A stretch of DNA of 49,734 bases from Halanaerobiales bacterium (GTDB lineage: Bacteria > Bacillota > Halanaerobiia > Halanaerobiales > DTU029). The notes under the pieces were generated by a model. The model was given only the letters and a program-made list of their open reading frames with translations. It had not been told where the DNA came from and did not search any database. This document shows, in pieces, positions 8,113 to 16,086 of the stretch (positions are counted from its first letter, which is position 1; each line of letters starts with the position of its first letter). A program made the position numbers and the translations under genes. The stretch is taken from contig JAKSCG010000152.1 of assembly GCA_022360715.1 (NCBI GenBank), positions 1-49,734 on the forward strand, read 5' to 3'.

Positions 8113-9150
8113 TTAGCCAATCGGTTCACCATTATCCAGTTTTTTCAGGAATCCATCCACATTTGTTTGATCGACCCGAAGTACCCCGGTATCTACGCTG
8201 GCCGGCGTTAAATTATCCATAATGAAATTATAGAGGATCTTTACTCCATCGTAACCTTGCCGGAATGGATCTTGGCTCAAAGAGGCTTCAGTCGAACCGG
8301 ATTTAATGTTTTCCAGTGTTAGCGGATCGAGGTCATTACCAACATGAACGAGTGCGTCAGCAATTCCCATATCGGCAATTACTCGGCCCCCAACTGGTGT
8401 AGTTACGGCGCAAAGTGTCGCCAAACCGGCAAGATCGGGGTTCGCCCGCAGACCATTTTCAATCGAACTATAAACACCTTGGTCATCTGTACCGGTATCA
8501 ATAATTCCGACGATCTCCATCTTCGGATATTTGGCAATCGCATCTCTCAGACCTGTTTCTCGGTCCACCGACCACTGGGCACTAACCGAGCAAGTATTGA
8601 TCAGAATTTTTCCTTCTTCGTCGAGATATTCGGCCATAACTTGACCAAGCGTATAACCTGACAAATATGTGTTCTGCCCAATATGGGCAAAGCTCTGTGA
8701 TCCCGGAGAATTTGTTCCAAAGGTTATTGTCGGAATACCGGCTTCGATCGCCTTGTCAATCACAGGATTAAGTGCTTCACCATTGACATTTGATACCATA
8801 ATGCCGTCTACCTCTTTAACAATTAAATTCTCAATCATTGCGACCATTCCCTGTACGTCATGTGCGACGTTAGTTCCTGTTAACTCAGCATCGATCCCCA
8901 GCTCTTCACCTGCGGCTGAGACCCCGCTGGCAATAACTTGGGTAAAGGTTAAAGCAATGTCATGATGGACAGCGACAATTTCTAAAGGCTGACCGTTTTC
9001 GACTTTCCGCTGAATGTGCTTGGCCAATACGAAACCATCGTCCCCAGCAGATTCATTCTCACTTGGCCTTGTATCGGTTTGATTTGTACAAGCCGACAAA
9101 ATAACCATAACTAAAAGTGCCGATAATAAGACTACCAAAATTTTTTTCAT
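8113..9150 (-). CDS. RbsB-type sugar-binding lipoprotein
   Basis: The 345-residue protein starts with a lipoprotein signal peptide ending in lipobox LSAC (Cys21), followed by a disordered Asn/Glu/Ser linker. The body is a type I periplasmic binding fold of the ribose/galactose cluster, with DGIMVSNVNGEALNPVIDKAIEAGIP and the late ASLSQDPFRQGYDGV. It should capture a monosaccharide or related small polar ligand outside the membrane for the RbsA/RbsC-type partners encoded upstream. The start has an AGGAGAGG site. The ligand is not predictable by eye. Confidence 0.92.
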   Translation of the reverse strand: MKKILVVLLSALLVMVILSACTNQTDTRPSENESAGDDGFVLAKHIQRKVENGQPLEIVAVHHDIALTFTQVIASGVSAAGEELGIDAELTGTNVAHDVQGMVAMIENLIVKEVDGIMVSNVNGEALNPVIDKAIEAGIPTITFGTNSPGSQSFAHIGQNTYLSGYTLGQVMAEYLDEEGKILINTCSVSAQWSVDRETGLRDAIAKYPKMEIVGIIDTGTDDQGVYSSIENGLRANPDLAGLATLCAVTTPVGGRVIADMGIADALVHVGNDLDPLTLENIKSGSTEASLSQDPFRQGYDGVKILYNFIMDNLTPASVDTGVLRVDQTNVDGFLKKLDNGEPIG

Positions 9151-9195
9151 TTCTACCTCTCCTTTTTTTAATATTACGTTAACGCAATATTTAAA

Positions 9196-10704
9196 TTATA
9201 ATTCTTCATCTTCAAAACCCATTGCTTGGGCTACCATTCTCTTTTTGACCATTTCAGCTCTGTTAAATTCCGATATTATCTCACCTTGTCGCATAATTAA
9301 TGTCCGGTCACACTCCGCCAATATTTCATCAATTTCGGAAGAAACCATGATGACCGACATGCCCTGTTTGCGAAGTGCTTGCATCATCTTGAAGATCTCC
9401 GCTTTTGAGCCAACATCAATCCCCCTTGAAATCTCGTCCAGCAGAAAAACTTTGGGCTTTTTCGCCAGCCACTTGGCGATAATCACTTTTTGTTGATTCC
9501 CGCCGCTGAGTTTCTCAATATTTTGCTTTACTCCATATGTCTTAATCTTGACATTTTTGATCAAATCTCCGGCGATTGACTGGAGTCGGCCCTTTTGAAT
9601 CAATCCTAGCTTTTCAACCCCCTGGGGGATGGCCGAGATAATGTTTTCTCCGACCGTCATGTTTTGAAAAAGCCCGGAACCCTTTCTATCCTCCGGAACC
9701 ATTGCTATACCAAGATCAATTCGCTGTTTTGTCTTGAGAGCAATAATGTTCTTACCCCAAACTTTGATCTTTCCTTCATCCGGTCTGAGTAGTCCAAATA
9801 TTGTTTGAATCAATTCGGTCCTACCTGCTCCCTGTAAACCGTATATCCCCAGAATTTCGCCTTCATAAAGCTTTAGACTTACGTTCTTATACAGCTTTTT
9901 TTTGCTGATACCGTCAACCTCCAATATTACCTTGGCAAAAGTCCTTTTTTCGATGGACTTACTCTTTAAAAATGCTGATAGCTCTTTACCAGCAATCATA
10001 TCGACAATTTGATCAGAATTTACTCTTGCTGAGTTGAAAGTACCCACCCATTTGCCATCTCGTAGTACCGTTATACGGTCTGAAATCTCAAATACTTCGC
10101 CCATTCTGTGTGAGATAAAAAGGATGGTGAGCCCCTTAGACTTTAAATCTTTAATAATATCAAACAATATCTTTACTTCCTTCATGCTTAGCGAAGAGGT
10201 CGGCTCGTCAAATATGATGATATTTGCCGCCAGGCAAACTGCTTTAGCGATTTCGACCAACTGCTTTTTCCCGATAGTTAAATCTGACAACATCTCGTTC
10301 ACTCCGACGTCAATCTTAAAAGCCTTTAGGATCTTAGCTGCCTCTGCCCGCATCTTCTTCCAGTCCATGCCCCCACTTTTTTTCCGGAGCTCGTTACCAA
10401 GAAACACATTTTCCACAACAGTTAAGTTATCACAAAGCTTCAGCTCTTGATAAACAACAGCGATTCCTGCTCTTCTGGAATGATCCGGATTTGTTATCGC
10501 TAACTGTTTACCGTCAATAAAAACCTTTCCCTGATCATTCTTATACTGTCCGCCCAGTATGTTCATCAAGGTTGATTTTCCGGCACCGTTTGCTCCGACA
10601 ATTGCATGGATCTCACCACGCTTAATCGAGAAGCTCACATCGTCCAGGGCAATTGTACCGGGAAAAACTTTGCTTATATTTTCAAACCTAATTCTCTCAG
10701 ACAT
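9196..10704 (-). CDS. RbsA/MglA-type sugar importer ATPase with two ABC domains
   Basis: In this 502-residue protein two nucleotide-binding domains are fused, as in ribose, xylose and galactose importers. The first has Walker A GANGAGKST, the family's LTIGKKQ in place of a strict signature, and Walker B IIIFDEPTSSLS. The second has a Walker A-like GLQGAGRTE lacking the usual Lys, signature LSGGNQQKV and FLLDEISRGIDVGSK. The unequal sites are normal for this family. It lies between the permease (30-base gap) and the binding-protein gene (45-base gap), and all three are presumably one transporter. Confidence 0.95.
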   Translation of the reverse strand: MSERIRFENISKVFPGTIALDDVSFSIKRGEIHAIVGANGAGKSTLMNILGGQYKNDQGKVFIDGKQLAITNPDHSRRAGIAVVYQELKLCDNLTVVENVFLGNELRKKSGGMDWKKMRAEAAKILKAFKIDVGVNEMLSDLTIGKKQLVEIAKAVCLAANIIIFDEPTSSLSMKEVKILFDIIKDLKSKGLTILFISHRMGEVFEISDRITVLRDGKWVGTFNSARVNSDQIVDMIAGKELSAFLKSKSIEKRTFAKVILEVDGISKKKLYKNVSLKLYEGEILGIYGLQGAGRTELIQTIFGLLRPDEGKIKVWGKNIIALKTKQRIDLGIAMVPEDRKGSGLFQNMTVGENIISAIPQGVEKLGLIQKGRLQSIAGDLIKNVKIKTYGVKQNIEKLSGGNQQKVIIAKWLAKKPKVFLLDEISRGIDVGSKAEIFKMMQALRKQGMSVIMVSSEIDEILAECDRTLIMRQGEIISEFNRAEMVKKRMVAQAMGFEDEEL

Positions 10705-10734
10705 AATATCACCTTTGTTAATAGTCCCTACGGA

Positions 10735-11715
10735 CTATTTTCTTCTCTTCAGGATCGTGTCAATGGCAACCGCCCCAATGATAACCATCCCGATGACCAA
10801 TACCTTCCAGAAAGGGGATATACCGACCAGTAATAGTCCATTATTCAAAATACCTATAATCAGTATGCCGATCAATGTACCAATGATCGTTCCCTTTCCG
10901 CCGTCCAGTGAGGTGCCGCCGATAATAACCGAAGAAATCACCGTTAGCTCCAATCCTGTCCCACTATCTGCCCGAACATTTGTAATAAACGCCAGGTTCA
11001 AGATACCTGCTATTGCACAGACCAGTCCGGTATAGGCAAAGGCAAATAATTTGACTGCCGAAGCGTTGATTCCGCTTGCCTTGGCCGTATTGATATTTCC
11101 GCCAACTGCTTTCAAGTGAAAGCCTAACAAAGATTTGTTGTATAGAATAAAAGATATGATTACGATGATGAGTAAGACCACCGACATGACGGGGATATAA
11201 CCCCATATCTTGCCTTGTCCGATGTATAAAAAAGAATCCAGATTGGGATTATCAACTGTTCTGCTAGACACAACCACCGGAAGGCCACTGGAAATCAACA
11301 GCGCGATCCCTTTTCCGACATTCATCATACCAAGGGTTGCAATAAAGGAAGGAATCTTGATATACGATACCAGCAGACCGTTAAAAGCTCCTACTACTGC
11401 CCCGCTGACCAGGCCAACCAAGACGGCTAGCCATATTGGCCATCCGGCCGTAATTAACATACCAGTTATAATACCGGTCAACCCATAGATTGCCCCCACC
11501 GAAAGGTCGATTTCTCCAACCACAATGACCAAAGTCATCCCCATGGCCATAATACCGTTTAGCGATATCTGTCTAATTATATTCAACAGATTATCGATTT
11601 TTATAAAATGCGGTGTCAATATGGTAAAGACAATAAAGATCAAGATAAAGACTAAAAAAATGCTGACTTCTCTCAGGTTGATGTTTTTTAGTTCTTGCTT
11701 CGTCAATATTTTCAT
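10735..11715 (-). CDS. RbsC-type sugar importer permease
   Basis: This 326-residue membrane protein of the BPD_transp_2 family has about eight to ten hydrophobic segments. Family stretches include the GEIDLSVGAIYGLTGI motif after the third segment, NGLLVSYIKIPSFIATLG, and VISSVIIGGTSLDGGKGTIIGTL near the C-terminus. It forms the channel for the substrate delivered by the lipoprotein encoded at 8113. The start is preceded by GGGTGAG. It is ten bases downstream of the dehydratase gene and is therefore in the same transcript. Confidence 0.95.
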   Translation of the reverse strand: MKILTKQELKNINLREVSIFLVFILIFIVFTILTPHFIKIDNLLNIIRQISLNGIMAMGMTLVIVVGEIDLSVGAIYGLTGIITGMLITAGWPIWLAVLVGLVSGAVVGAFNGLLVSYIKIPSFIATLGMMNVGKGIALLISSGLPVVVSSRTVDNPNLDSFLYIGQGKIWGYIPVMSVVLLIIVIISFILYNKSLLGFHLKAVGGNINTAKASGINASAVKLFAFAYTGLVCAIAGILNLAFITNVRADSGTGLELTVISSVIIGGTSLDGGKGTIIGTLIGILIIGILNNGLLLVGISPFWKVLVIGMVIIGAVAIDTILKRRK

Positions 11716-11725
11716 CTATCTCACC

Positions 11726-12895
11726 CTACTTCTCCAGGTACTTTTCGATCTTGTCATAATCAAGTTCAAGACCCAATCCCGGTTCTTGTGACACACTAAC
11801 ACATCCTTCTTCATCTATCCGCAAAGGCTTTTTAACAATTTCTTCGCGCAAGCCGTTCGGATTTCGATCGAACTCGAGCAAACCCGCATTGGGAACCGCG
11901 CAAAGCATATGCAAAGATGCCGCCAATAAAACAGCTGACGAAAAACAATGGGGGGCAAACTCCTTGTGGCTTACATAAGCCATATTGGCTATTTTTCTGC
12001 ATTCGGTTATTCCGCCGGCCCAAGAAAGATCTGGCTGAACAACATCGACACTCTCATTCTTAATTAGCTGATCAAAATTGAAAGACAACTGCTCCGTCTC
12101 ATATCCCCCGATCTTTGCCATAATATTTCGGACCAGCAAATTGCTTGCTGAGTGGTTATCGGTACATACCGGCTCTTCAATCAAATACACATCCAACTTA
12201 TCAAATTCTTTGCCCATTTTAAGGGCAGTTTGTTGATCCCATGCTGCATTGGCATCAACTAACAATTTTATATCCGGTCCAATTGCCTCTCTAACCGCTG
12301 CTACTCTTTCCAAGTCTTCAGCCAAACTATAGGTAAAATCATTATCCGGCATTACTTCCAGGGGATTCATCGCTGTTTTGTTTCGGCCCACCTTCATTTT
12401 AACCGCTTTGAATCCTTGTTCAACGTATAATTTCATCTCCTGGGCAATCTGCTTAGTTCCTTTATCGCGGCGATAGAAGCCACCACTTGCATAAGCTGTC
12501 ACTTTATCGGTATAACCCCCAAGCAATTTATATAATGGTGTGTTTGTCTTCTGGCCAATAATATCCCATAACGCAATATCAAGGCCACTGATTGCGCAAA
12601 CCACGATACCCCCTCGACCATGCTGCCAAGAGCGGTAATAAAGCTTTCTCCAGATCCGTTCAACACAAAAGGGGTCTTCACCAATGATCCTTGGTGCCAG
12701 TTCGTTTTCAATCACCTCTGCCGTGCTGGACATCGGGCCGCCAAACGAAGCCGCTTCACCTATTCCACATATTCCTTCGTCTGTATGCACTTCCACCAAT
12801 AAAGCCTGTCTATGCCCGGCTTTAAATAAAGCATCATATATTGGCTGTTCATACGGAAATTTAAGCTGTAAACATTTTACTGCTGTGATTCTCAT
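11726..12895 (-). CDS. Mandelate racemase-type (enolase superfamily) sugar-acid dehydratase
   Basis: This 389-residue enzyme has an enolase-superfamily capping domain and barrel. Visible catalytic positions are Lys166-x-Lys168 (AVKMKVG), metal ligands Asp214 (VDANAAW), Glu240 (IEEP) and Glu266 (GGYETE), Asp289 (QPD), His316 (APHC) and Glu341 (LEFD). The Asp289/His316 pair places it in the mandelate-racemase subgroup, which abstracts a proton next to a carboxylate; members dehydrate aldonic acids such as galactonate or fuconate, or racemise. About 20 extra residues follow the Lys motif (171-190). It sits between the regulator and the importer. Dehydration of a sugar acid is the likeliest reaction; the substrate is unknown. 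Confidence 0.9.
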   Translation of the reverse strand: MRITAVKCLQLKFPYEQPIYDALFKAGHRQALLVEVHTDEGICGIGEAASFGGPMSSTAEVIENELAPRIIGEDPFCVERIWRKLYYRSWQHGRGGIVVCAISGLDIALWDIIGQKTNTPLYKLLGGYTDKVTAYASGGFYRRDKGTKQIAQEMKLYVEQGFKAVKMKVGRNKTAMNPLEVMPDNDFTYSLAEDLERVAAVREAIGPDIKLLVDANAAWDQQTALKMGKEFDKLDVYLIEEPVCTDNHSASNLLVRNIMAKIGGYETEQLSFNFDQLIKNESVDVVQPDLSWAGGITECRKIANMAYVSHKEFAPHCFSSAVLLAASLHMLCAVPNAGLLEFDRNPNGLREEIVKKPLRIDEEGCVSVSQEPGLGLELDYDKIEKYLEK

Positions 12896-12914
12896 TTTGA
12901 CCTCCCGAAGTAGA

Positions 12915-13601
12915 TTATTTTAGTACATTTGCTCCATACTGCTTAAAACTTGAATTAATCAGTAATTCCTGCATGCCATTTTTAACATTATCAAGATGAA
13001 TTTTTAGTCCATTTTGCGCAATGTCAACATTCCCTTGTTCAAAACCTCTTAAGATTTCTTCATGTTCCCTGATCGTCATCGCAAGCCGCTGGTTAATATA
13101 ATAGGTAAAGTATCTGATTCGCTGAATTTTATCATCAATCTGTACCATCATCTTATTTAATAGTGAGTTGTTATATTTGTTTAAGTAAGTATAATGGAAC
13201 TCATTATCTAAACTAAAAAACAAATCAAATTCCTTGTTTTGGAGTGCAACCTTCATCTTTTCAATGATCGTTCCGGCCTCATCTAAATCTTCTTTGGTAT
13301 AGCTATCAATTACTTCTCGGATGGCATGACACTCTAATGCTTCCCGTATTGAGAATATTTCATTTATTGAAGTAATCGTAACTTCCGTTACTTTGAACTT
13401 CCTTCCCTCAGCTTCTGCAACTAGCCCCTCATGCGTCAGGGTAACTAGTGCTTCGCGAACCGGCGTTCTGCTAATGTCTAGATTTTTGGCCAGTTGTTGT
13501 ACCATTAACAATTCACCTGGTCGAAGCTGTAAATGGATAATCATTTCTTTAATGATCTTGTATGCTTTTTGCGTTAAGGGAATGATAGCACTATTTTTCA
13601 T
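12915..13601 (-). CDS. GntR-family regulator of the FCD (FadR-like) subgroup
   Basis: This 228-residue protein has an N-terminal winged helix with PGELLMVQQLAKNLDISRTPVREALVTLTHEGLV, followed by an all-helical FCD ligand domain. The FCD metal-site residues are visible in LDNEFHYTYL, REHEE and LKIHLDNV. It likely senses an organic acid, fitting a dehydratase operon. ATG 13601 is chosen because GAGG lies upstream at usable spacing; in-frame GTG codons at 13607 and 13616 are alternatives. It is the first gene of the seven-gene operon, 19 bases before the dehydratase, and a palindrome overlaps its promoter, so autoregulation of the whole operon is expected. Confidence 0.93.
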   Translation of the reverse strand: MKNSAIIPLTQKAYKIIKEMIIHLQLRPGELLMVQQLAKNLDISRTPVREALVTLTHEGLVAEAEGRKFKVTEVTITSINEIFSIREALECHAIREVIDSYTKEDLDEAGTIIEKMKVALQNKEFDLFFSLDNEFHYTYLNKYNNSLLNKMMVQIDDKIQRIRYFTYYINQRLAMTIREHEEILRGFEQGNVDIAQNGLKIHLDNVKNGMQELLINSSFKQYGANVLK

Positions 13602-13642
13602 TATCACAGACCTCACTTATGTATTAATTTTTAAATTGATTT

Positions 13643-13679
13643 ATGTATACATTTTATTATACATTTTTAAATCTGTCAA
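13643..13679 (-). promoter_or_regulatory. Promoter and candidate GntR operator of the catabolic operon
   Basis: On the minus strand TTGACA (13674-13679) and TAAAAT (13651-13656) are 17 bases apart. The perfect palindrome ATGTATACAT (13643-13652) overlaps the end of the -10 box and the likely start point, and another TGTATA half-site (13658-13663) lies in the spacer. The arrangement fits repression by the first gene's product. Confidence 0.75.
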
Positions 13680-13843
13680 CTGGTTTTTATATTTTTTGTT
13701 CGGCCGTGGATTAATAAGTTCTCACCAGCCGTCAATCTTTCATCCTCATCCATTTCATTCTCTTTGTTTATCTTGTAATAATGTTTAGTATATATACATT
13801 AAAAGTAAAAATTTTTCTTATACCTACTTCAACTACCAAAAGT

Positions 13844-14293
13844 CTATACATGCCTGGTGGCCATTTCAGTTGCTTTTTCAATAAAGGATAATACAATTGC
13901 TAATTCATGATCAGTTAATTGATTTAAATAGCTGTACATATCCTGATCACATTGCTTGTGATGTTCCTCGTGGTTTACATAGGCCTTTTGTCCTTTCTCC
14001 GTCAACTTAACCAGTAATCTAGTATTATTGCTTTGATCGAGATACTTTTCCACTAACCCCTTTTTTTCTAAAGTTTTCAGGGCTTGTGAAATAGCCCCTT
14101 TGGTTACTCCGAATTTTCTCGCAATTTCCGAAACATGTAAATTGGCATAATCACCGACCAGCTTGATTAAATGGATTTCACTACGATATATGTCTACATC
14201 TGTCTCATAATTGCGCGAGATCTTAACCGTGCCGGCAATTTTTTCCGTCATGATCATAAATTTTTCAATAGCTTTTTTCATCTTTTTTTCCAT
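13844..14293 (-). CDS. MarR-family transcriptional regulator
   Basis: The 149-residue winged-helix protein has the recognition region ANLHVSEIARKFGVTKGAISQALKTLEKKGLVEKY and the wing DQSNNTRLLVKLTEKG, with flanking dimerisation helices. MarR proteins repress efflux or stress genes and respond to small aromatic ligands or oxidation. It is divergent from csoR and the MATE pump, so it might control that pump, as MepR does MepA; this is inference. No clear ribosome binding site precedes ATG 14293, and ATG 14281 after GGAAAA is an alternative start. Confidence 0.9.
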   Translation of the reverse strand: MEKKMKKAIEKFMIMTEKIAGTVKISRNYETDVDIYRSEIHLIKLVGDYANLHVSEIARKFGVTKGAISQALKTLEKKGLVEKYLDQSNNTRLLVKLTEKGQKAYVNHEEHHKQCDQDMYSYLNQLTDHELAIVLSFIEKATEMATRHV

Positions 14294-14299
14294 AATAAT

Positions 14300-14328
14300 A
14301 TCGTATAATATCTGAACATTTCTGTCAA
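14300..14328 (-). promoter_or_regulatory. Promoter of the MarR gene
   Basis: Minus-strand TTGACA (14323-14328), 17-base spacer, TACGAT (14300-14305). The -10 box is only seven bases before the annotated ATG, which favours a very short leader or the downstream ATG at 14281. Confidence 0.5.
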
Positions 14329-14339
14329 CCTTTTTTTAC

Positions 14340-14399
14340 TTGACCAAGCAGCGAAAATCCGATATAATCTTATATATCCCCCCCGGGGGGATATATAAG
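14340..14399 (+). promoter_or_regulatory. CsoR-type promoter/operator: promoter followed by a 31-base C/G-tract palindrome
   Basis: TTGACC (14340-14345), a 17-base spacer and TATAAT (14363-14368) form a strong promoter. Directly after the -10 box lies a perfect inverted repeat with 15-base arms (14369-14383 and 14385-14399) around one central C: an AT-rich outer part and inner runs of six C and six G. CsoR/RcnR-family repressors bind such G/C-tract palindromes. Its position over the start point fits autorepression of csoR and the MATE gene. Confidence 0.88.
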
Positions 14400-14417
14400 A
14401 AGAGAGGAAGTGTGCTA

Positions 14418-14696
14418 ATGAAGATTGAACAAAACCCTCATCCCAATCACAAAAAGGTCATCGATCGCTTGGCGAGGATTAGCGGGCATACTGTAGCCAT
14501 CAAAAAGATGTTTGCCGAGGGCCGGGACTGTAGTGAGGTCTTAATGCAGATCGCCGCCGTAAAATCAGCGCTGACTAATGTTGGCAAACTGATCCTGAAT
14601 GACCATATTGACCACTGTTTAGTCCGGGCCATTGAAGAAAAGAACGAGGAAGTGATCGCTGACCTGAAAGAAGCGATCGAAAAATTAATTAAATAA
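14418..14696 (+). CDS. csoR: CsoR-family metal-sensing repressor, Cu(I)-type ligand set
   Basis: This 92-residue, all-helical DUF156 protein has the ligand triad Cys38, His63 and Cys67 (GRDCSEV, NDHIDHC). The 25- and 4-residue spacings match the Cys-His-Cys copper site of characterised CsoR proteins; persulfide-sensing CstR has Asn in place of the His. ATG 14418 is chosen because AGAGGAAG precedes it and the longer reading would run through the operator. It should be released from the operator by Cu(I). The gene downstream is a MATE pump rather than a CopA/CopZ copper-export gene, which is unusual. Confidence 0.92.
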   Translation: MKIEQNPHPNHKKVIDRLARISGHTVAIKKMFAEGRDCSEVLMQIAAVKSALTNVGKLILNDHIDHCLVRAIEEKNEEVIADLKEAIEKLIK

Positions 14697-14709
14697 AGGG
14701 GCTATTCAG

Positions 14710-16086
14710 GTGCAACCAATTCTCGACCAAAAAAATAGCAATATCTTTGACTGGAAAAATAGCAAGCAGGTCCTGGATCTGGCGCTACCGGCCATGGCCG
14801 AAAATATCCTCCAGGTCCTGTTGGGGATTGTCGATACTTTCTTTATCGCCAAATTGGGAACAGCAGCGATCGCTGCCGTTGGGGTGACCAATCTGATCAT
14901 CAACCTTTACATCGCCTTTTTTACTGCTTTAGGGGTAGGAACTACCGCCCTGGTGGCCAGAAATATCGGGGCCAAAAAGCCGGCCAAGGCTGGTTTGGTC
15001 ACCGAGCAGTCCTTATTATTAACGATCATCCTCGGTTTGTTGACTGGTGTAATCTCTTTAGTTTTTTCGGAAAATATCCTGGTCTTACTGGGGGTAAAAG
15101 CAGGTGTTCTCCGGTTTGCCCTGCCCTATTTCCGGGTTGTAGCGGTTCCCTCGGTCTTTCTGGCCGTGATGTTGGTTCTCTCCAGGGCTTTACGTGGCGC
15201 CGGCGATACTAAAACCCCACTGAAAATAACTTTGCTGATTAATTTGATCAATGTTATTCTCGATTATATTCTGATCTTTGGCCTCGGAAACATGCAAGGC
15301 CTGGGTATAACCGGTGCCGGTCTGGCTACCACCCTGGCCCGACTGATTGGAGTCATACTGCTCCTCGTTTTTCTGCGCAGTAAAAAGAGCCCTTTCCCGT
15401 TATCATTCAAGCTTAAATTGACGATTAAGCCAGTAATAGTACAGAATATTTTAAAAATTGGTTTTCCGGCCGCACTGGAAAGATTGGTGATGCGGATCGG
15501 CCAGTTAGTCTATTCGGCGATGATTATCCAGATCAGTACAGCCGCTTATGCCGCCCATAATATTGCCGGAAGCATTGAGTCCTTATCCTATATGCCGGGC
15601 TATGGTTTTGCCATTGCCGCTTCTACCCTTGTCGGGCAAAATCTGGGGGCTAATCAGCCGGAAAAAGCGCAGTATCTGGGGAGATTAAGCAACTGTCTGG
15701 GCAGCATCCTGATGGTAGTGATCGGTATCTTCTTTTTTATCCTGGCCCGACCCTTAGGTTCATTATTTACCACTGAAACAGCAGTATTAAATCAGGTCGT
15801 CCTGGTTTTAAGGATAATTGCCCTGGTCCAACCGGCCCTAGCCACCACATTGATTATCACGGCTGCCCTTCAGGGAGCGGGTGATACTAAATTTCCGATG
15901 TATAGTACTTTGATCGGGATCTGGGGGATTCGGGTCGGCGGTGTTTATTTGTTGGGGATTGTTTGTCGGTTGGGATTAATCGGGGTCTGGATTGCCGTTG
16001 CTTTTGACCTGCTCGTCCGTGCTATCTTATTATTCTTGCGCTTTCGAAAAGGTCAATGGAAAGAAATCCTTCAACCGGTAAAATAG
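14710..16086 (+). CDS. MATE-family multidrug efflux transporter
   Basis: This 458-residue, 12-helix membrane protein contains two homologous halves with MATE signatures, e.g. LPAMAENILQVLLGIVDT and VGTTALVARNIGAKK in the first half and GFAIAASTLVGQNLGA in the second; RALRGAGDTKTP and ALQGAGDTKFP mark the same loop in each half. It exports cationic drugs or metabolites using a Na+ or H+ gradient. The start is GTG 14710 with AAAGGGG eight bases upstream, 13 bases after csoR, so it is co-transcribed from the CsoR-controlled promoter. It overlaps the convergent addA by 16 bases. Confidence 0.93.
   Translation: MQPILDQKNSNIFDWKNSKQVLDLALPAMAENILQVLLGIVDTFFIAKLGTAAIAAVGVTNLIINLYIAFFTALGVGTTALVARNIGAKKPAKAGLVTEQSLLLTIILGLLTGVISLVFSENILVLLGVKAGVLRFALPYFRVVAVPSVFLAVMLVLSRALRGAGDTKTPLKITLLINLINVILDYILIFGLGNMQGLGITGAGLATTLARLIGVILLLVFLRSKKSPFPLSFKLKLTIKPVIVQNILKIGFPAALERLVMRIGQLVYSAMIIQISTAAYAAHNIAGSIESLSYMPGYGFAIAASTLVGQNLGANQPEKAQYLGRLSNCLGSILMVVIGIFFFILARPLGSLFTTETAVLNQVVLVLRIIALVQPALATTLIITAALQGAGDTKFPMYSTLIGIWGIRVGGVYLLGIVCRLGLIGVWIAVAFDLLVRAILLFLRFRKGQWKEILQPVK

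Noticed and set aside
10559..11035. Plus-strand open reading frame of 158 codons
   Set aside because: It is antisense to the RbsA-type ATPase and RbsC-type permease genes and has no motif of its own.
14371..14399. The C/G palindrome before csoR as a terminator hairpin
   Set aside because: It has a single-base centre and no U-run, and it lies on the transcription start of a strong promoter, which fits an operator.
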